Shown: positions 8,035 to 16,751, counted from the first letter of the stretch. The stretch is DNA of 43,591 bases from an uncultured bacterium (GCA_905215575.1 CAJMQV010000008.1:1-43591); one strand, 5' to 3'. The notes: generated by a model from the sequence alone, not told the origin. Program-made: numbers and translations.

Positions 8035-9480
8035 ATGGCAGAAACATCACTGAAGGATAAAACAGCAAAAGGACTCTTGTGGGGTGGCATGAGCAATGGG
8101 ATGATGCAGGTGCTCAATGCTATATTCGGTATTTGTCTGTTGAATTTGCTTACTCCTTCAGATTATGGTATGGTGCAGGTCCTTAATGTCTTTTCAAGCA
8201 TCGCTGCCTGTCTGCAGGAAAGCGGATTTATAGCAACTTTGGCGAATAAAAAGAATCCGACACATGAAGACTATAATGCGGTCTTCTGGTTTAATATCTT
8301 ATGCGGATCGGCCATTTATATCATTCTGTTCTTTGCGGCTCCGCTTATTGCTGCCTTTTATAAAGAGCCACAGTTGGTAGCCCTTTCGCGTTTTGCTTTT
8401 CTGAGTTTTCTCATATCCAGTTTTGGAATAGCCCAGCGAGCTTATCTTTTCGGCCACTTGATGGTAAAACAGTCATCAATCATTTCGGTTACATCTCTGC
8501 TTGTTTCCGGAATTTCCGGAGTGGCCATGGCTTATGCCGGTTTTGCATTCTGGGGGCTGGCCGCTCAAAGTGTGGTGTTTGTTACCGTTATTGTGGCGAT
8601 GAACTGGTATTACTCTCCGTGGCGCCCCACTTTTACCTGGAATTTCCGTCCGATAAGGGAGATGTTTGGTTTTAGTAGCAAATTGCTGATCACAAGCCTT
8701 TTTAGTCAGATAAATCGAAATGTGCTTTCCACACTACTTGGCCGTTATTATGATACACACATAACCGGACAGTATGGAAATGCCAGCAAGTGGAATGAAA
8801 TGAGTTCCAATATGATCAACGGTATGATTTCCGGAGTGGCTCAACCTGTTTTGACTCAGGTGAAGGATGATCGGGCACGATATTGTCAGGTGTTTCGTAA
8901 AATGATCCGTTTTACCAGTTTCATTTCTTTCCCGGCAATGTTCGGTTTGGGATTCATAGCCCATGAATTTATTTATTTGACGGTTGGTGAGGCCTGGCTT
9001 GAGAGTGCCGATTTGTTGCGTATGCTTTGTATTTATGGCTCTACTATCCCCATGTATACTTTGTATTATAATCTGGTAGTGACACAAGGCAAGTCAAATA
9101 TCAATATGATGAACACCATTGTATCATGTGTCTTGATTTGGGTGGCAATGATTGTCTTGCATTCCTTCGGGCTGCATGTTATGGTGGTAGCTTTTATAAC
9201 AATCAATGTGGGCTGGTTGCTGGTGTGGCATTATTTTGCCTGGAAGCTGGTACGTCTGTCTTTATGGGATATTATGAAAGATGTCATACCGTTTATCCTG
9301 TTTTCTCTTTTAGCCATTATGCTGAGCTGGTTTACCACTCGTAATATTACTCGGCCATTGTGGCTGATGTTGGCAAAAATTGTAACTACGGCAATTTATT
9401 ATCCTGCTATATTATGGATTTGTCGTGCACAGGTGTTGCGCGAGAGCATCCAGTATCTTCTGAAAAAGAAAAAGTTTTGA
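8035..9480 (+). CDS. Wzx-type oligosaccharide flippase (MOP superfamily)
   Basis: This is an integral membrane protein of 481 residues with about 12-14 hydrophobic helices and the N-terminal polysaccharide-biosynthesis signature (KGLLWGGMSNGMMQVLNAIFGICLL in spaced form, then LTPSDYGMVQVLNVF). The family moves undecaprenyl-pyrophosphate-linked glycans from the inner to the outer face of the cytoplasmic membrane. The ATG at 8035 is preferred; the frame also opens at a TTG at 8029. It is the first gene of a plus-strand cluster, followed after three bases by a glycosyltransferase. No Wzy polymerase is visible nearby, so the lipid-linked unit may be transferred as a short oligosaccharide. Confidence 0.9.
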   Translation: MAETSLKDKTAKGLLWGGMSNGMMQVLNAIFGICLLNLLTPSDYGMVQVLNVFSSIAACLQESGFIATLANKKNPTHEDYNAVFWFNILCGSAIYIILFFAAPLIAAFYKEPQLVALSRFAFLSFLISSFGIAQRAYLFGHLMVKQSSIISVTSLLVSGISGVAMAYAGFAFWGLAAQSVVFVTVIVAMNWYYSPWRPTFTWNFRPIREMFGFSSKLLITSLFSQINRNVLSTLLGRYYDTHITGQYGNASKWNEMSSNMINGMISGVAQPVLTQVKDDRARYCQVFRKMIRFTSFISFPAMFGLGFIAHEFIYLTVGEAWLESADLLRMLCIYGSTIPMYTLYYNLVVTQGKSNINMMNTIVSCVLIWVAMIVLHSFGLHVMVVAFITINVGWLLVWHYFAWKLVRLSLWDIMKDVIPFILFSLLAIMLSWFTTRNITRPLWLMLAKIVTTAIYYPAILWICRAQVLRESIQYLLKKKKF

Positions 9481-9483
9481 TGT

Positions 9484-10392
9484 ATGAGAATAGCTTACCT
9501 TATCGCTACTTACTGTGATCCGGAACATCTGAAAAGGTTAGTCAATGCTTTGGATGATCATGCGGATTTCTTTATCCATATAGATGCTAAAATCGACTTT
9601 GCCCCTTTTGCTTCTCTCGAAGAAAATCCACGGGTTCACTTTCTAAAGAAACGCCATGTTGTTTTTTGGGGAGATATTACTCAGGTATATTATCAGCGGG
9701 ATTTGCTTCGGGCCTGTCTGGAAAGCGGAATAGCTTTTGATCGTATTTGCATCTTAAGCGGTTTGGATTATCCCCTGATGAGTAATCAGCAGTTGCGCGA
9801 TTTTTTTGTTGCGCATTCCGATCGTGAATTTATTCAAGGTATTGATTTGAGTGTGCAGCGTCCAGAGGTGACCCGAAACTACCGGATTTATCGCCCGCAA
9901 TTCTTTTGTTCTCTATTGGGTAACCGTTGCAATTTGCGCATTCGTATTTTATTGCGAAAGCTTCTTTATGCTTTGGGTGTACGCAAACCTCTGACTTTCC
10001 GCTGGGGAGAACGTATATGTCCTGTGTTCAAGGGATCTGACTGGTGGGGTATCACACCTCAGCTGGGGCGCTATCTGTTGCAGCAGCTGGATACTTATCC
10101 GGAAATTCTGCGTTATTTTTCCACTACGTTTGTCCCGTCTGAGTTGCTCTGGCAGAGTCTGGTGTTCAACTCTCCTTTTGCAGAGAAGGCCATGTTGTTT
10201 GAGGGATCGTACGTTAGTCTGGCAAGCCTTACTCCTTTACATTATATTTATTATAATCCGATAATCAAGGTTTTGACAGAAGAAGATTTACCTACCTTGA
10301 TGGCCTGCGGTAAACCGTTTTGTCGGAAAACGTGCACCGGAACGAGTGATGCGCTAATGGATCTTCTTGATCAGAAACGAATTGAAAAATAA
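9484..10392 (+). CDS. core-2/I-branching type glycosyltransferase (GT14-like)
   Basis: The 302 residues begin MRIAYLIATYCDPEHLKRL and contain FFIHIDAKIDF, ICILSGLDYPLMSNQQL and FKGSDWWGIT. These are hallmarks of the bacterial branch of the core-2/I-branching beta-1,6-N-acetylglucosaminyltransferase family (GT14). Bacterial members act in the cytosol on lipid-linked glycans; donor and linkage cannot be assigned from sequence. The gene is packed three bases after the flippase and nine bases before the next glycosyltransferase. It has no membrane segment. Confidence 0.85.
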   Translation: MRIAYLIATYCDPEHLKRLVNALDDHADFFIHIDAKIDFAPFASLEENPRVHFLKKRHVVFWGDITQVYYQRDLLRACLESGIAFDRICILSGLDYPLMSNQQLRDFFVAHSDREFIQGIDLSVQRPEVTRNYRIYRPQFFCSLLGNRCNLRIRILLRKLLYALGVRKPLTFRWGERICPVFKGSDWWGITPQLGRYLLQQLDTYPEILRYFSTTFVPSELLWQSLVFNSPFAEKAMLFEGSYVSLASLTPLHYIYYNPIIKVLTEEDLPTLMACGKPFCRKTCTGTSDALMDLLDQKRIEK

Positions 10393-10401
10393 TACTTTAT
10401 T

Positions 10402-11379
10402 ATGAAAGAAACTATATCTATGTCTCGTGTATCAATCGTGATGTGTACTTATAACGGTGAGAAGTTTCTGACTGAGCAGATCGATTCCATATTAAATCAG
10501 ACATATCCTATCCATGAATTGATTATTCAGGATGATTCTTCTACGGATCATACTTGGGATATTATTCAAGAGTATGCAAAGAAATGCTCACTGATCAAGC
10601 CTTTTCGCAATGATATCAATCAAGGATTTAACCACAACTTCAAGCAAGCTATTTTGCGTGCGGAGGGTGAGTTGATTGCCATCGCTGATCAGGACGATAT
10701 CTGGTATTCTGAAAAGATAGAAAAGCAAGTGCAGAAGATTGATGGAGCAGATGTGTGCATTTCGGCTTATCACGGCGGTGAGAATTATCCTCCCACGAAT
10801 GAAAATCGTGTGGTGTTACCGTTTTATCAATTGGAGTATCTGCTTTTTTATGATTGTACTCCCGGACATAGCATGCTTATAAAAAAAGACTTTGCTCATC
10901 ATATATTCCGTGCTTGGGACGGTCATATACTCTATGATTGGTGGATTTCCGTGAATGCTCATTTGCATCATGGAATAACTTGTGTAGAAGAGCCTTTAAA
11001 TTGGCATCGTCCGCATAATGCTTCTGCAATCACAAAACTGAATGCACAATATGCTCCTTATCTGGTAAAAAAGCCAACCTGGCAACCATACATTATTGGC
11101 TTCCGCAAATACAGGGCCTTACAGAAGCTGGAAACTTGGCAATTCTTTTACCGATATATTCACAAACATGCTGATCCTGTTCAGCAGCATTTGGCTTATC
11201 AGCTTAGTGAATTGCTGTTTCGCAGAGATTTGTTTTCTTTATTGCGTCTTTGTGTGTTATGTATGAAACATAAGGATACTGTTTATTTCAATCCAAATCA
11301 GAAAGGATTCATGAGTTATATACGCAGTTTTTGCTATCCTATGATCCGGGCTTATGGGAATACTTATTTTTATTTATAG
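10402..11379 (+). CDS. family 2 glycosyltransferase
   Basis: The 325 residues have a GT-A fold signature at the N-terminus: VSIVMCTYNGEKFLTEQIDSI, LIIQDDSSTDHTWDII, and the metal/nucleotide-sugar DxD-type motif in IAIADQDDIWYSEK near residue 95. The overall look is that of rhamnosyl- or galactosyltransferase-type GT2 enzymes in O-antigen clusters. The start at 10402 is used; a second ATG at 10420 (MSRVSIVMC) is also possible. It ends the first transcription block, since a strong promoter begins two bases after its stop codon. Confidence 0.88.
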   Translation: MKETISMSRVSIVMCTYNGEKFLTEQIDSILNQTYPIHELIIQDDSSTDHTWDIIQEYAKKCSLIKPFRNDINQGFNHNFKQAILRAEGELIAIADQDDIWYSEKIEKQVQKIDGADVCISAYHGGENYPPTNENRVVLPFYQLEYLLFYDCTPGHSMLIKKDFAHHIFRAWDGHILYDWWISVNAHLHHGITCVEEPLNWHRPHNASAITKLNAQYAPYLVKKPTWQPYIIGFRKYRALQKLETWQFFYRYIHKHADPVQQHLAYQLSELLFRRDLFSLLRLCVLCMKHKDTVYFNPNQKGFMSYIRSFCYPMIRAYGNTYFYL

Positions 11380-11380
11380 T

Positions 11381-11412
11381 TTTGGTAAGGTTCTGCAGAA
11401 TTGCTAAATTTG
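11381..11412 (+). promoter_or_regulatory. internal promoter ahead of the cytidylyltransferase/SDR gene
   Basis: TTTG at 11381-11384, a 20-base spacer and TAAATTTG at 11405-11412 match the Bacteroidetes consensus perfectly. The start codon of the next gene is at 11438, giving a short leader of about 20 bases. This divides the glycan cluster into at least two transcription units. Confidence 0.75.
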
Positions 11413-11437
11413 CGAAATATATACAATTAAGAACATC

Positions 11438-12802
11438 ATGAAAAAAAATATAGCTGTCATTCTGGCCGGAGGAGTAGGAAGCCGTTTGGGCTTGTCTACA
11501 CCGAAGCAGTTTTTCAAGGTTGCCGGTAAAACTGTGGTAGAGCATACGATCGAAGCCTTTGAGCATCATCCGCGTATTGATGAGATTGCTATCGTATCCA
11601 ATCCTTTTTATATTACCGATTTTGAAACCATGGTCTTGAAGAATGGTTGGAAGAAAGTAAAGAAGATTCTTAAAGGAGGCAAAGAGCGATATGATTCCAG
11701 CCTTTCGGCCATTTATGCATACGATCAGAGTGATGTGCATCTGATCTTTCATGATGCAGTACGCCCTTTGGTAAGTCATAAGATCATCAGTGAAGTCATT
11801 GATGCTTTGGAAACTTATCAGGCCGTAGATGTGGCTCTTCCTGCTACAGATACAATAATTGAGGTGGAAGGAAATCTGATTCACAGTATTCCCGATCGCA
11901 GTCGTTTGAGAAGAGGACAGACACCGCAGGCTTTTACTTTGGATGTGATTAGAAGAGCCTATGAGGAAGCGCTTAAGGATCCGAAGTTTAAGGCTACGGA
12001 CGATTGTGGCGTAGTACGAAAATACTTGCCTGAGGTCCCGATCTATGTGGTACCCGGTGAGGAAAGCAATATGAAACTGACTTATAAAGAGGATACTTAC
12101 TTGTTGGACAAACTGTTCCAGTTGAAGCAGTGTGCTCCTGAGAAGTTTGCTGAAAGTGATTTCTTTAAAGGAAAGGTCGCAGTCGTATTTGGAGGCAGCT
12201 ACGGTATCGGTGAGGATATCGTCCGTTTGCTTCGGGAGCGGAATTGCAAAGTACACAGTTTCTCAAGAAGTGCCAATGGGGTAGATGTAGGTTTGCGTGA
12301 AACAGTGGCAACCGCTCTTAAGACGGTATATCAGCAGGAGCAACGCATTGATTTCGTGATCAATACAGCCGGTGTTCTGAATAAGGAGCCTTTGATTCAG
12401 ACGGACTACGATACCATTACCCAGGCGGTACAAACCAATTATATGGGTACAGTACATGTAGCGCTGGAATCTTTCCCATATCTGAAAGAAACCGAAGGAC
12501 AGTTGGTGTTCTTTACTTCCAGTTCATACACACGTGGTCGTGCCTTTTACAGCATCTACTCTTCGACTAAGGCCGCAATTGTGAACTTTGTTCAGGCCAT
12601 AGCCCAGGAATGGGAAGTACATCATATTCGGGTGAACTGTATTAATCCGGAACGGACACACACACCGATGCGTACCAAGAATTTTGGTATAGAACCGAGT
12701 GATACCCTTCTCTCGGCAGAAACAGTAGCTTTGGCTACCGTAAATACATTACAATCGGACATTACCGGACAGATCATTGACGTTAAAAGAGAAGCGAAAT
12801 GA
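11438..12802 (+). CDS. bifunctional cytidylyltransferase / SDR reductase, probable CDP-ribitol synthesis
   Basis: The 454-residue fusion has two enzymes. Residues 1-235 are an IspD/TarI-like cytidylyltransferase: AVILAGGVGSRLGLSTPKQF at 6-25, HDAVRP at 105-110 and RRGQTPQAF at 158-166. Residues 243-454 are a short-chain dehydrogenase: nucleotide-binding GGSYGIG at 252-258, INTAG at 308-312 and the catalytic Y374-x3-K378. The same fusion in Haemophilus capsule loci (Acs1/Bcs1) reduces ribulose 5-phosphate to ribitol 5-phosphate and activates it as CDP-ribitol. That is the best-supported role here, though another polyol phosphate is possible. A housekeeping IspD in isoprenoid synthesis would not carry the SDR. 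It overlaps the LicD gene as ATGA (12799-12802), so the two are probably translated together. Confidence 0.85.
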   Translation: MKKNIAVILAGGVGSRLGLSTPKQFFKVAGKTVVEHTIEAFEHHPRIDEIAIVSNPFYITDFETMVLKNGWKKVKKILKGGKERYDSSLSAIYAYDQSDVHLIFHDAVRPLVSHKIISEVIDALETYQAVDVALPATDTIIEVEGNLIHSIPDRSRLRRGQTPQAFTLDVIRRAYEEALKDPKFKATDDCGVVRKYLPEVPIYVVPGEESNMKLTYKEDTYLLDKLFQLKQCAPEKFAESDFFKGKVAVVFGGSYGIGEDIVRLLRERNCKVHSFSRSANGVDVGLRETVATALKTVYQQEQRIDFVINTAGVLNKEPLIQTDYDTITQAVQTNYMGTVHVALESFPYLKETEGQLVFFTSSSYTRGRAFYSIYSSTKAAIVNFVQAIAQEWEVHHIRVNCINPERTHTPMRTKNFGIEPSDTLLSAETVALATVNTLQSDITGQIIDVKREAK

Positions 12803-13620
12803 AAAAGAATCATCTGGAAACCTATCTGAACCGAGAACTCAGGGCTTGCCAGCTCAAACAGATTACTATTCTGGAGGAGATAGACCGCATCTGCCGCAAG
12901 CACCAGATCGTTTATTGGCTGGATGGCGGTTCGCTGTTGGGAGCTGTACGTCACGGCGGCTTTATTCCTTGGGATGATGATATCGATATCGCTATGCGCC
13001 TGGAGGATGTGGAACGCTTCAAGCAGATTGCGCCCAAAGAACTGAAGGAAGATTTTTTCCTGCAGACCCAAGATACTGACCCTGAATTCCGGGTACCCAT
13101 CTGTAAGGTACGTTGTCTGAATTCCCTCATGATAGAGGCTGTAGATGACCTGCATGCCTCCTATCAGAAAGGTCTTTTCGTGGATATCTTCCCGTTTATT
13201 GATTATCCGTCTGTTTCTCCGAAGGCTGTGAAACGTTTTGCTAAAGGCATCTGTAAGAGTCGTTCCATTCTGCATAGCCGACATTATTATTCCTGGCGCT
13301 CGTTTGCCGAGTTCTTTTTCTTCGGAGCAGAGTACGGCCTGTATCGGGCCATCTGGTGGTTCTTGGAAAAGACACATCGGAAGGATACCTATATTTCGAA
13401 TATCCTGATCAATAACGGTTATGGCATTATGCATCGTCAGGATTCTATTTTCCCTATAGGAGAGATAGATTTTGAAGGAAGAAAGTTTATGGCTCCCTGC
13501 AATCCTGATGCTTATCTGAAAGACTTATATAAAAACTATATGGAAATACCTCCGGTAGAGAAGCGCAAGACACATGCCGTATTCTTTGCCGCAGAACTTA
13601 ACCCAAATCAAAACGCATGA
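12799..13620 (+). CDS. LicD/fukutin-family phosphotransferase
   Basis: The 273 residues carry the LicD signature at 40-63: WLDGGSLLGAVRHGG, then IPWDDDIDIAM with the metal-binding acidic run D59-D60-D61-x-D63. LicD enzymes move phosphocholine or a polyol phosphate from a CDP carrier to a sugar. The eukaryotic relatives fukutin and FKRP use CDP-ribitol. Because the gene overlaps the probable CDP-ribitol synthase by four bases, ribitol-phosphate transfer to the glycan is the favoured inference. No choline-uptake or kinase genes (licA/B/C) are near, which argues against phosphocholine. It overlaps the next glycosyltransferase by four bases as well (13617-13620). Confidence 0.88.
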   Translation: MKKNHLETYLNRELRACQLKQITILEEIDRICRKHQIVYWLDGGSLLGAVRHGGFIPWDDDIDIAMRLEDVERFKQIAPKELKEDFFLQTQDTDPEFRVPICKVRCLNSLMIEAVDDLHASYQKGLFVDIFPFIDYPSVSPKAVKRFAKGICKSRSILHSRHYYSWRSFAEFFFFGAEYGLYRAIWWFLEKTHRKDTYISNILINNGYGIMHRQDSIFPIGEIDFEGRKFMAPCNPDAYLKDLYKNYMEIPPVEKRKTHAVFFAAELNPNQNA

Positions 13621-14633
13621 AACCAGCATTGATCGATACCTCTGTACTGATACTCTTCTTTAACCGTCCGCAACAGCTTTCTTTAGTGTTCGAGCAAGTG
13701 AAGAAGGCACGTCCTGCGCGACTGTTCCTGTATCAGGACGGTCCCCGTAATGAAAAGGATATGGAAGGGATTATGGCATGCCGGGAAGTGGTGGCCGATG
13801 TTGATTGGGAATGTGAGATACATCGTTTGTATCAGGAGAAGAATTACGGTTGTGATCCTTCGGAGTTTATTTCCCAGAAATGGGCTTTTTCCATTACGGA
13901 CAAATGTATCGTTTTGGAGGATGACGATGTGCCTTCGGTTTCCTTTTTCTCTTTCTGCAAGGAAATGCTGGACCGTTATGAACATGATAGCCGTATAGGT
14001 ATTATTTCTGGATTTAATCTGGAAGAATGTACTCCAGATTGTCCGGATGATTATTTCTTTTGCCGGACGTTCTCTATTTGGGGATGGGCCAGCTGGCGCA
14101 GGGTTGTTGATCAGTGGGACGAGCATTATACTTTCCTTGATGATGCCTTTGCCGTGCAGCAAATCGAGAATCTGATTCATACGTACTGCTTCCGCGATGA
14201 TTTCCTGCCCATGTGCCATAGTCATCGTAACCAGCATAAGGCTTATTATGAAACCATTTTTCAGGCGGCTTTGTTCCTGAACTCCCAGTTGAGTATCGTC
14301 CCGACACGGAATATGATCAATAACTTGGGCGCAACGGCCGGATCGGTACATTTTGGCGCTTCTTTGGAAACACTGCCTCGGGGTTATCGCCGTATCTTTA
14401 CGATGAAGCGTTTTGAACTGGATCATCCGATCCGCCATCCTAAGTACATAATAGATCATACCGCATATAAAGAGCGCGTGTACCGTATTATGGCATGGCG
14501 TCATCCTTGGATCAAGGTGGCGCGTTCTTTTGAGGAGCTGTATTTAAATTTGCGTCATGGTGACGGAAAAACCATCCGGAAAGCTTTGACCAACCGGATC
14601 AATAAATGGTTTAACCGCCAACAATATAACTAA
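13617..14633 (+). CDS. GT-A-fold glycosyltransferase (GT2-like)
   Basis: The 338 residues begin with an unusual N-terminus, TSVLILFFNRPQQLSLVFEQV, followed by LFLYQDGPRN and an acidic motif KCIVLEDDDVPSVSFF near residue 100, equivalent to the DxD of GT-A enzymes. FSIWGWASWRRVVDQWD near 145 is typical of the Bacteroidetes nucleotide-diphospho-sugar transferase group sometimes labelled hemolysin-activation-like protein. Donor and acceptor are unknown. The ATGA overlap with the LicD gene shows coupling. It is soluble and presumably acts at the inner face of the cytoplasmic membrane. Confidence 0.8.
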   Translation: MKPALIDTSVLILFFNRPQQLSLVFEQVKKARPARLFLYQDGPRNEKDMEGIMACREVVADVDWECEIHRLYQEKNYGCDPSEFISQKWAFSITDKCIVLEDDDVPSVSFFSFCKEMLDRYEHDSRIGIISGFNLEECTPDCPDDYFFCRTFSIWGWASWRRVVDQWDEHYTFLDDAFAVQQIENLIHTYCFRDDFLPMCHSHRNQHKAYYETIFQAALFLNSQLSIVPTRNMINNLGATAGSVHFGASLETLPRGYRRIFTMKRFELDHPIRHPKYIIDHTAYKERVYRIMAWRHPWIKVARSFEELYLNLRHGDGKTIRKALTNRINKWFNRQQYN

Positions 14634-14653
14634 TTCATTCCAAAGATTGTAGT

Positions 14654-15919
14654 ATGAGAGTACTGATTGTCAATACATCTGAGAAGACAGGAGGAGCCGC
14701 TATTGCAGCCAACCGTCTTATGGAAACCCTGAACAACAATGGGGTGAAGGCTAAAATGCTGGTTCGTGACAAGGTGACCGAAAGGATCACGGTAGCTGCC
14801 TTGCCGAAGAGCAGGATGCACCGGATGCGTTTTCTTTGGGAGCGTCTGGCTATCTGGAAAGCCAATTCTTTTAAAAAGCATCATTTGTTTTATGTAGATA
14901 TAGCCAATGCAGGAGCAGATATTACCTCTCTGCCCGAATTTAAGGAGGCAGATATTATTCATTTGCATTGGATAAATCAGGGTTTTCTTTCTTTAGATGG
15001 TATACGTAAGATTATAGCCAGCGGCAAACCTGTGGTATGGACCATGCATGACATGTGGCCTTTTACCGGTATTTGCCATCATAGCGACGACTGCGAGCGT
15101 TTTCAGCAGGAATGCCATCACTGTCCTTTGCTTTATAAAGGCGGAGCACATGATCTTTCTTATCGTGTTTTCCAGAAAAAGAAAAATCTGTTCCGTAATG
15201 CTCATATCACTTTTGTGGCTTGCAGCCAGTGGCTGGAGAAACGGGCCAAGCAAAGTGCTCTGCTGATCGGACAGCGGATTGTAACCATCCCCAATCCGAT
15301 CAATTCGGTGATTTTCAAACCAGAGTCAAAGGAAGAGGCACGCTTGAAATTTAATTTGCCCGAAAAGAAGCGTTTGATTTTGTTCGGTTCCGTAAAGACT
15401 ACCGATAAGCGTAAAGGTATTGATTATCTGATCGAGGCTTGCCGCATATTGAAAGAGCAGTATGCCGGGTTGTCGGAGCAGCTGGGAGTAGTGATTGTCG
15501 GTAATGGAGCAGACCAATTACGCGACAGTCTGCCGCTTCCTACTTATTCCATTGACTATGTGGCTGATGAGAAACGTATGGCTACATTATATAATGCAGT
15601 AGATCTCTTTGTGACTCCGTCATTACAGGAGAACTTGCCGAATACAATCGCTGAGGCCATGGCCTGTGGCACTCCGTGTGTGGGTTTCCGTGTCGGAGGA
15701 ATTCCTGAGATGATTGATCATTTGGAAAATGGTTATGTGGCCGAATTCAAGGATGCTTCCGATCTGGCAAAAGGTATGGCTTATGTGCTTACTGAAGCGG
15801 ATTATCAGGAAATGAGCCGTGCGGCTGTCCGGAAAGCCGGACTGGCCTATAGCGAGCGTCATGTGGCTATGAAATATATCAATATATATAACCAGACTAC
15901 AGACAAGGCAAAAGCTTGA
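14654..15919 (+). CDS. family 4 glycosyltransferase (GT-B fold)
   Basis: The 421 residues show a GT4 layout. The N-terminal acceptor domain starts MRVLIVNTSEKTGGAAIAAN, with TMHDMWPFTGICHH near residue 134. The C-terminal donor domain starts at about 225 with KKRLILFGSVKTTDKRKG and contains TPSLQENLPNTIAEAMACG, where the E-x7-E motif binds the nucleotide sugar, followed by TPCVGFRVGGIPEMI. The WcaC-like N-terminus suggests an O-antigen or exopolysaccharide enzyme. It lies 20 bases after the previous gene. Confidence 0.88.
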   Translation: MRVLIVNTSEKTGGAAIAANRLMETLNNNGVKAKMLVRDKVTERITVAALPKSRMHRMRFLWERLAIWKANSFKKHHLFYVDIANAGADITSLPEFKEADIIHLHWINQGFLSLDGIRKIIASGKPVVWTMHDMWPFTGICHHSDDCERFQQECHHCPLLYKGGAHDLSYRVFQKKKNLFRNAHITFVACSQWLEKRAKQSALLIGQRIVTIPNPINSVIFKPESKEEARLKFNLPEKKRLILFGSVKTTDKRKGIDYLIEACRILKEQYAGLSEQLGVVIVGNGADQLRDSLPLPTYSIDYVADEKRMATLYNAVDLFVTPSLQENLPNTIAEAMACGTPCVGFRVGGIPEMIDHLENGYVAEFKDASDLAKGMAYVLTEADYQEMSRAAVRKAGLAYSERHVAMKYINIYNQTTDKAKA

Positions 15920-15947
15920 AATAATAAAAACAACTTTTTAAAATTAT

Positions 15948-16751
15948 ATGAATCAAGACCCCTATCCGAGTATTACGGTGGCTACGGTCACCTATAATGC
16001 AGCACAGACATTGCCACGTACGCTGAAAAGCGTAGCGGCACAGACTTATCCGAACATTGAGCATCTTATTGTAGACGGATGTTCCAAAGACAACACCATG
16101 GAACTGGTGCACCAGTATGTGGAGCAGAATACCCGCGAGGCAGTTCCCCATCAGATTCACCTGATCAACGAGCCCGATAAAGGACTGTATGACGCCATGA
16201 ACAAGGCTATTTTGGCCGCAGAAGGCGAATATATCTGTTTTCTGAATGCCGGCGACTGCTTTCACAGTCCCGATACGCTGAAGCAGCTGATGGAGCAGAT
16301 CAAATGGGACCAGTTGGAACCGAGCCGTCGTCCGGCAGTTCTTTATGGAGAAACGGATCTGGTCGATGCGGAGGGGCATTTCATCCGTCACCGTAGGCTT
16401 CAGGCTCCCAAGAAACTCAGCTTCCGCAGTTTCCTGCAAGGTATGTTGGTATGTCATCAGTCTTTTTATGTGCGCACGGATATGGCTCGTGAGGATTTGT
16501 ATGATATGCGGTATCGCTTCTCGGCTGATTACGACTGGTGCATCCGCATCATGAAGAAGGCGAAGAAGAAGCGGTTGGCTTTGCATAACTCCAATCTGAT
16601 TCTTACCGATTATCTGAGTGAGGGGCTCACGACACAGAATCACCGGAAGTCGCTTATGGAGCGTTTGCGCATCATGGCCCGCCATTTCGGTTGGCCGGCG
16701 GCTATCGGACAGCACGTCTGGTTTGTAGTTCGCAGTGTCATTAAAAAATAA
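15948..16751 (+). CDS. family 2 glycosyltransferase
   Basis: The 267 residues show SITVATVTYNAAQTLPRTLK, IEHLIVDGCSKDNTMEL and NEPDKGLYDAMNKAI in the first 90 residues, plus ADYDWCIRIMKKAKKK near 190. This is the WcaA/WbbL-like subgroup of GT2, whose members often use UDP-GlcNAc-, UDP-Glc- or dTDP-Rha-type donors; the donor is not assigned. It is the last gene of the cluster and its stop codon abuts a very strong terminator hairpin. Confidence 0.87.
   Translation: MNQDPYPSITVATVTYNAAQTLPRTLKSVAAQTYPNIEHLIVDGCSKDNTMELVHQYVEQNTREAVPHQIHLINEPDKGLYDAMNKAILAAEGEYICFLNAGDCFHSPDTLKQLMEQIKWDQLEPSRRPAVLYGETDLVDAEGHFIRHRRLQAPKKLSFRSFLQGMLVCHQSFYVRTDMAREDLYDMRYRFSADYDWCIRIMKKAKKKRLALHNSNLILTDYLSEGLTTQNHRKSLMERLRIMARHFGWPAAIGQHVWFVVRSVIKK

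Noticed and set aside
11438..12142. Cytidylyltransferase domain as the housekeeping IspD of isoprenoid synthesis
   Set aside because: The domain is fused to an SDR reductase and coupled to a LicD gene, which fits polyol-phosphate activation better. No other isoprenoid-pathway gene is adjacent.
11339..12256. 305-residue ORF on the minus strand
   Set aside because: It lies opposite the well-supported cytidylyltransferase/SDR gene and shows no family motif. Similar antisense ORFs at 12622-13434, 13683-14504 and 15897-16715 were rejected for the same reason.
8035..16751. Phase-variable capsule locus
   Set aside because: No invertible-promoter inverted repeats, UpxY/UpxZ-type genes or polymerase could be seen near the cluster.
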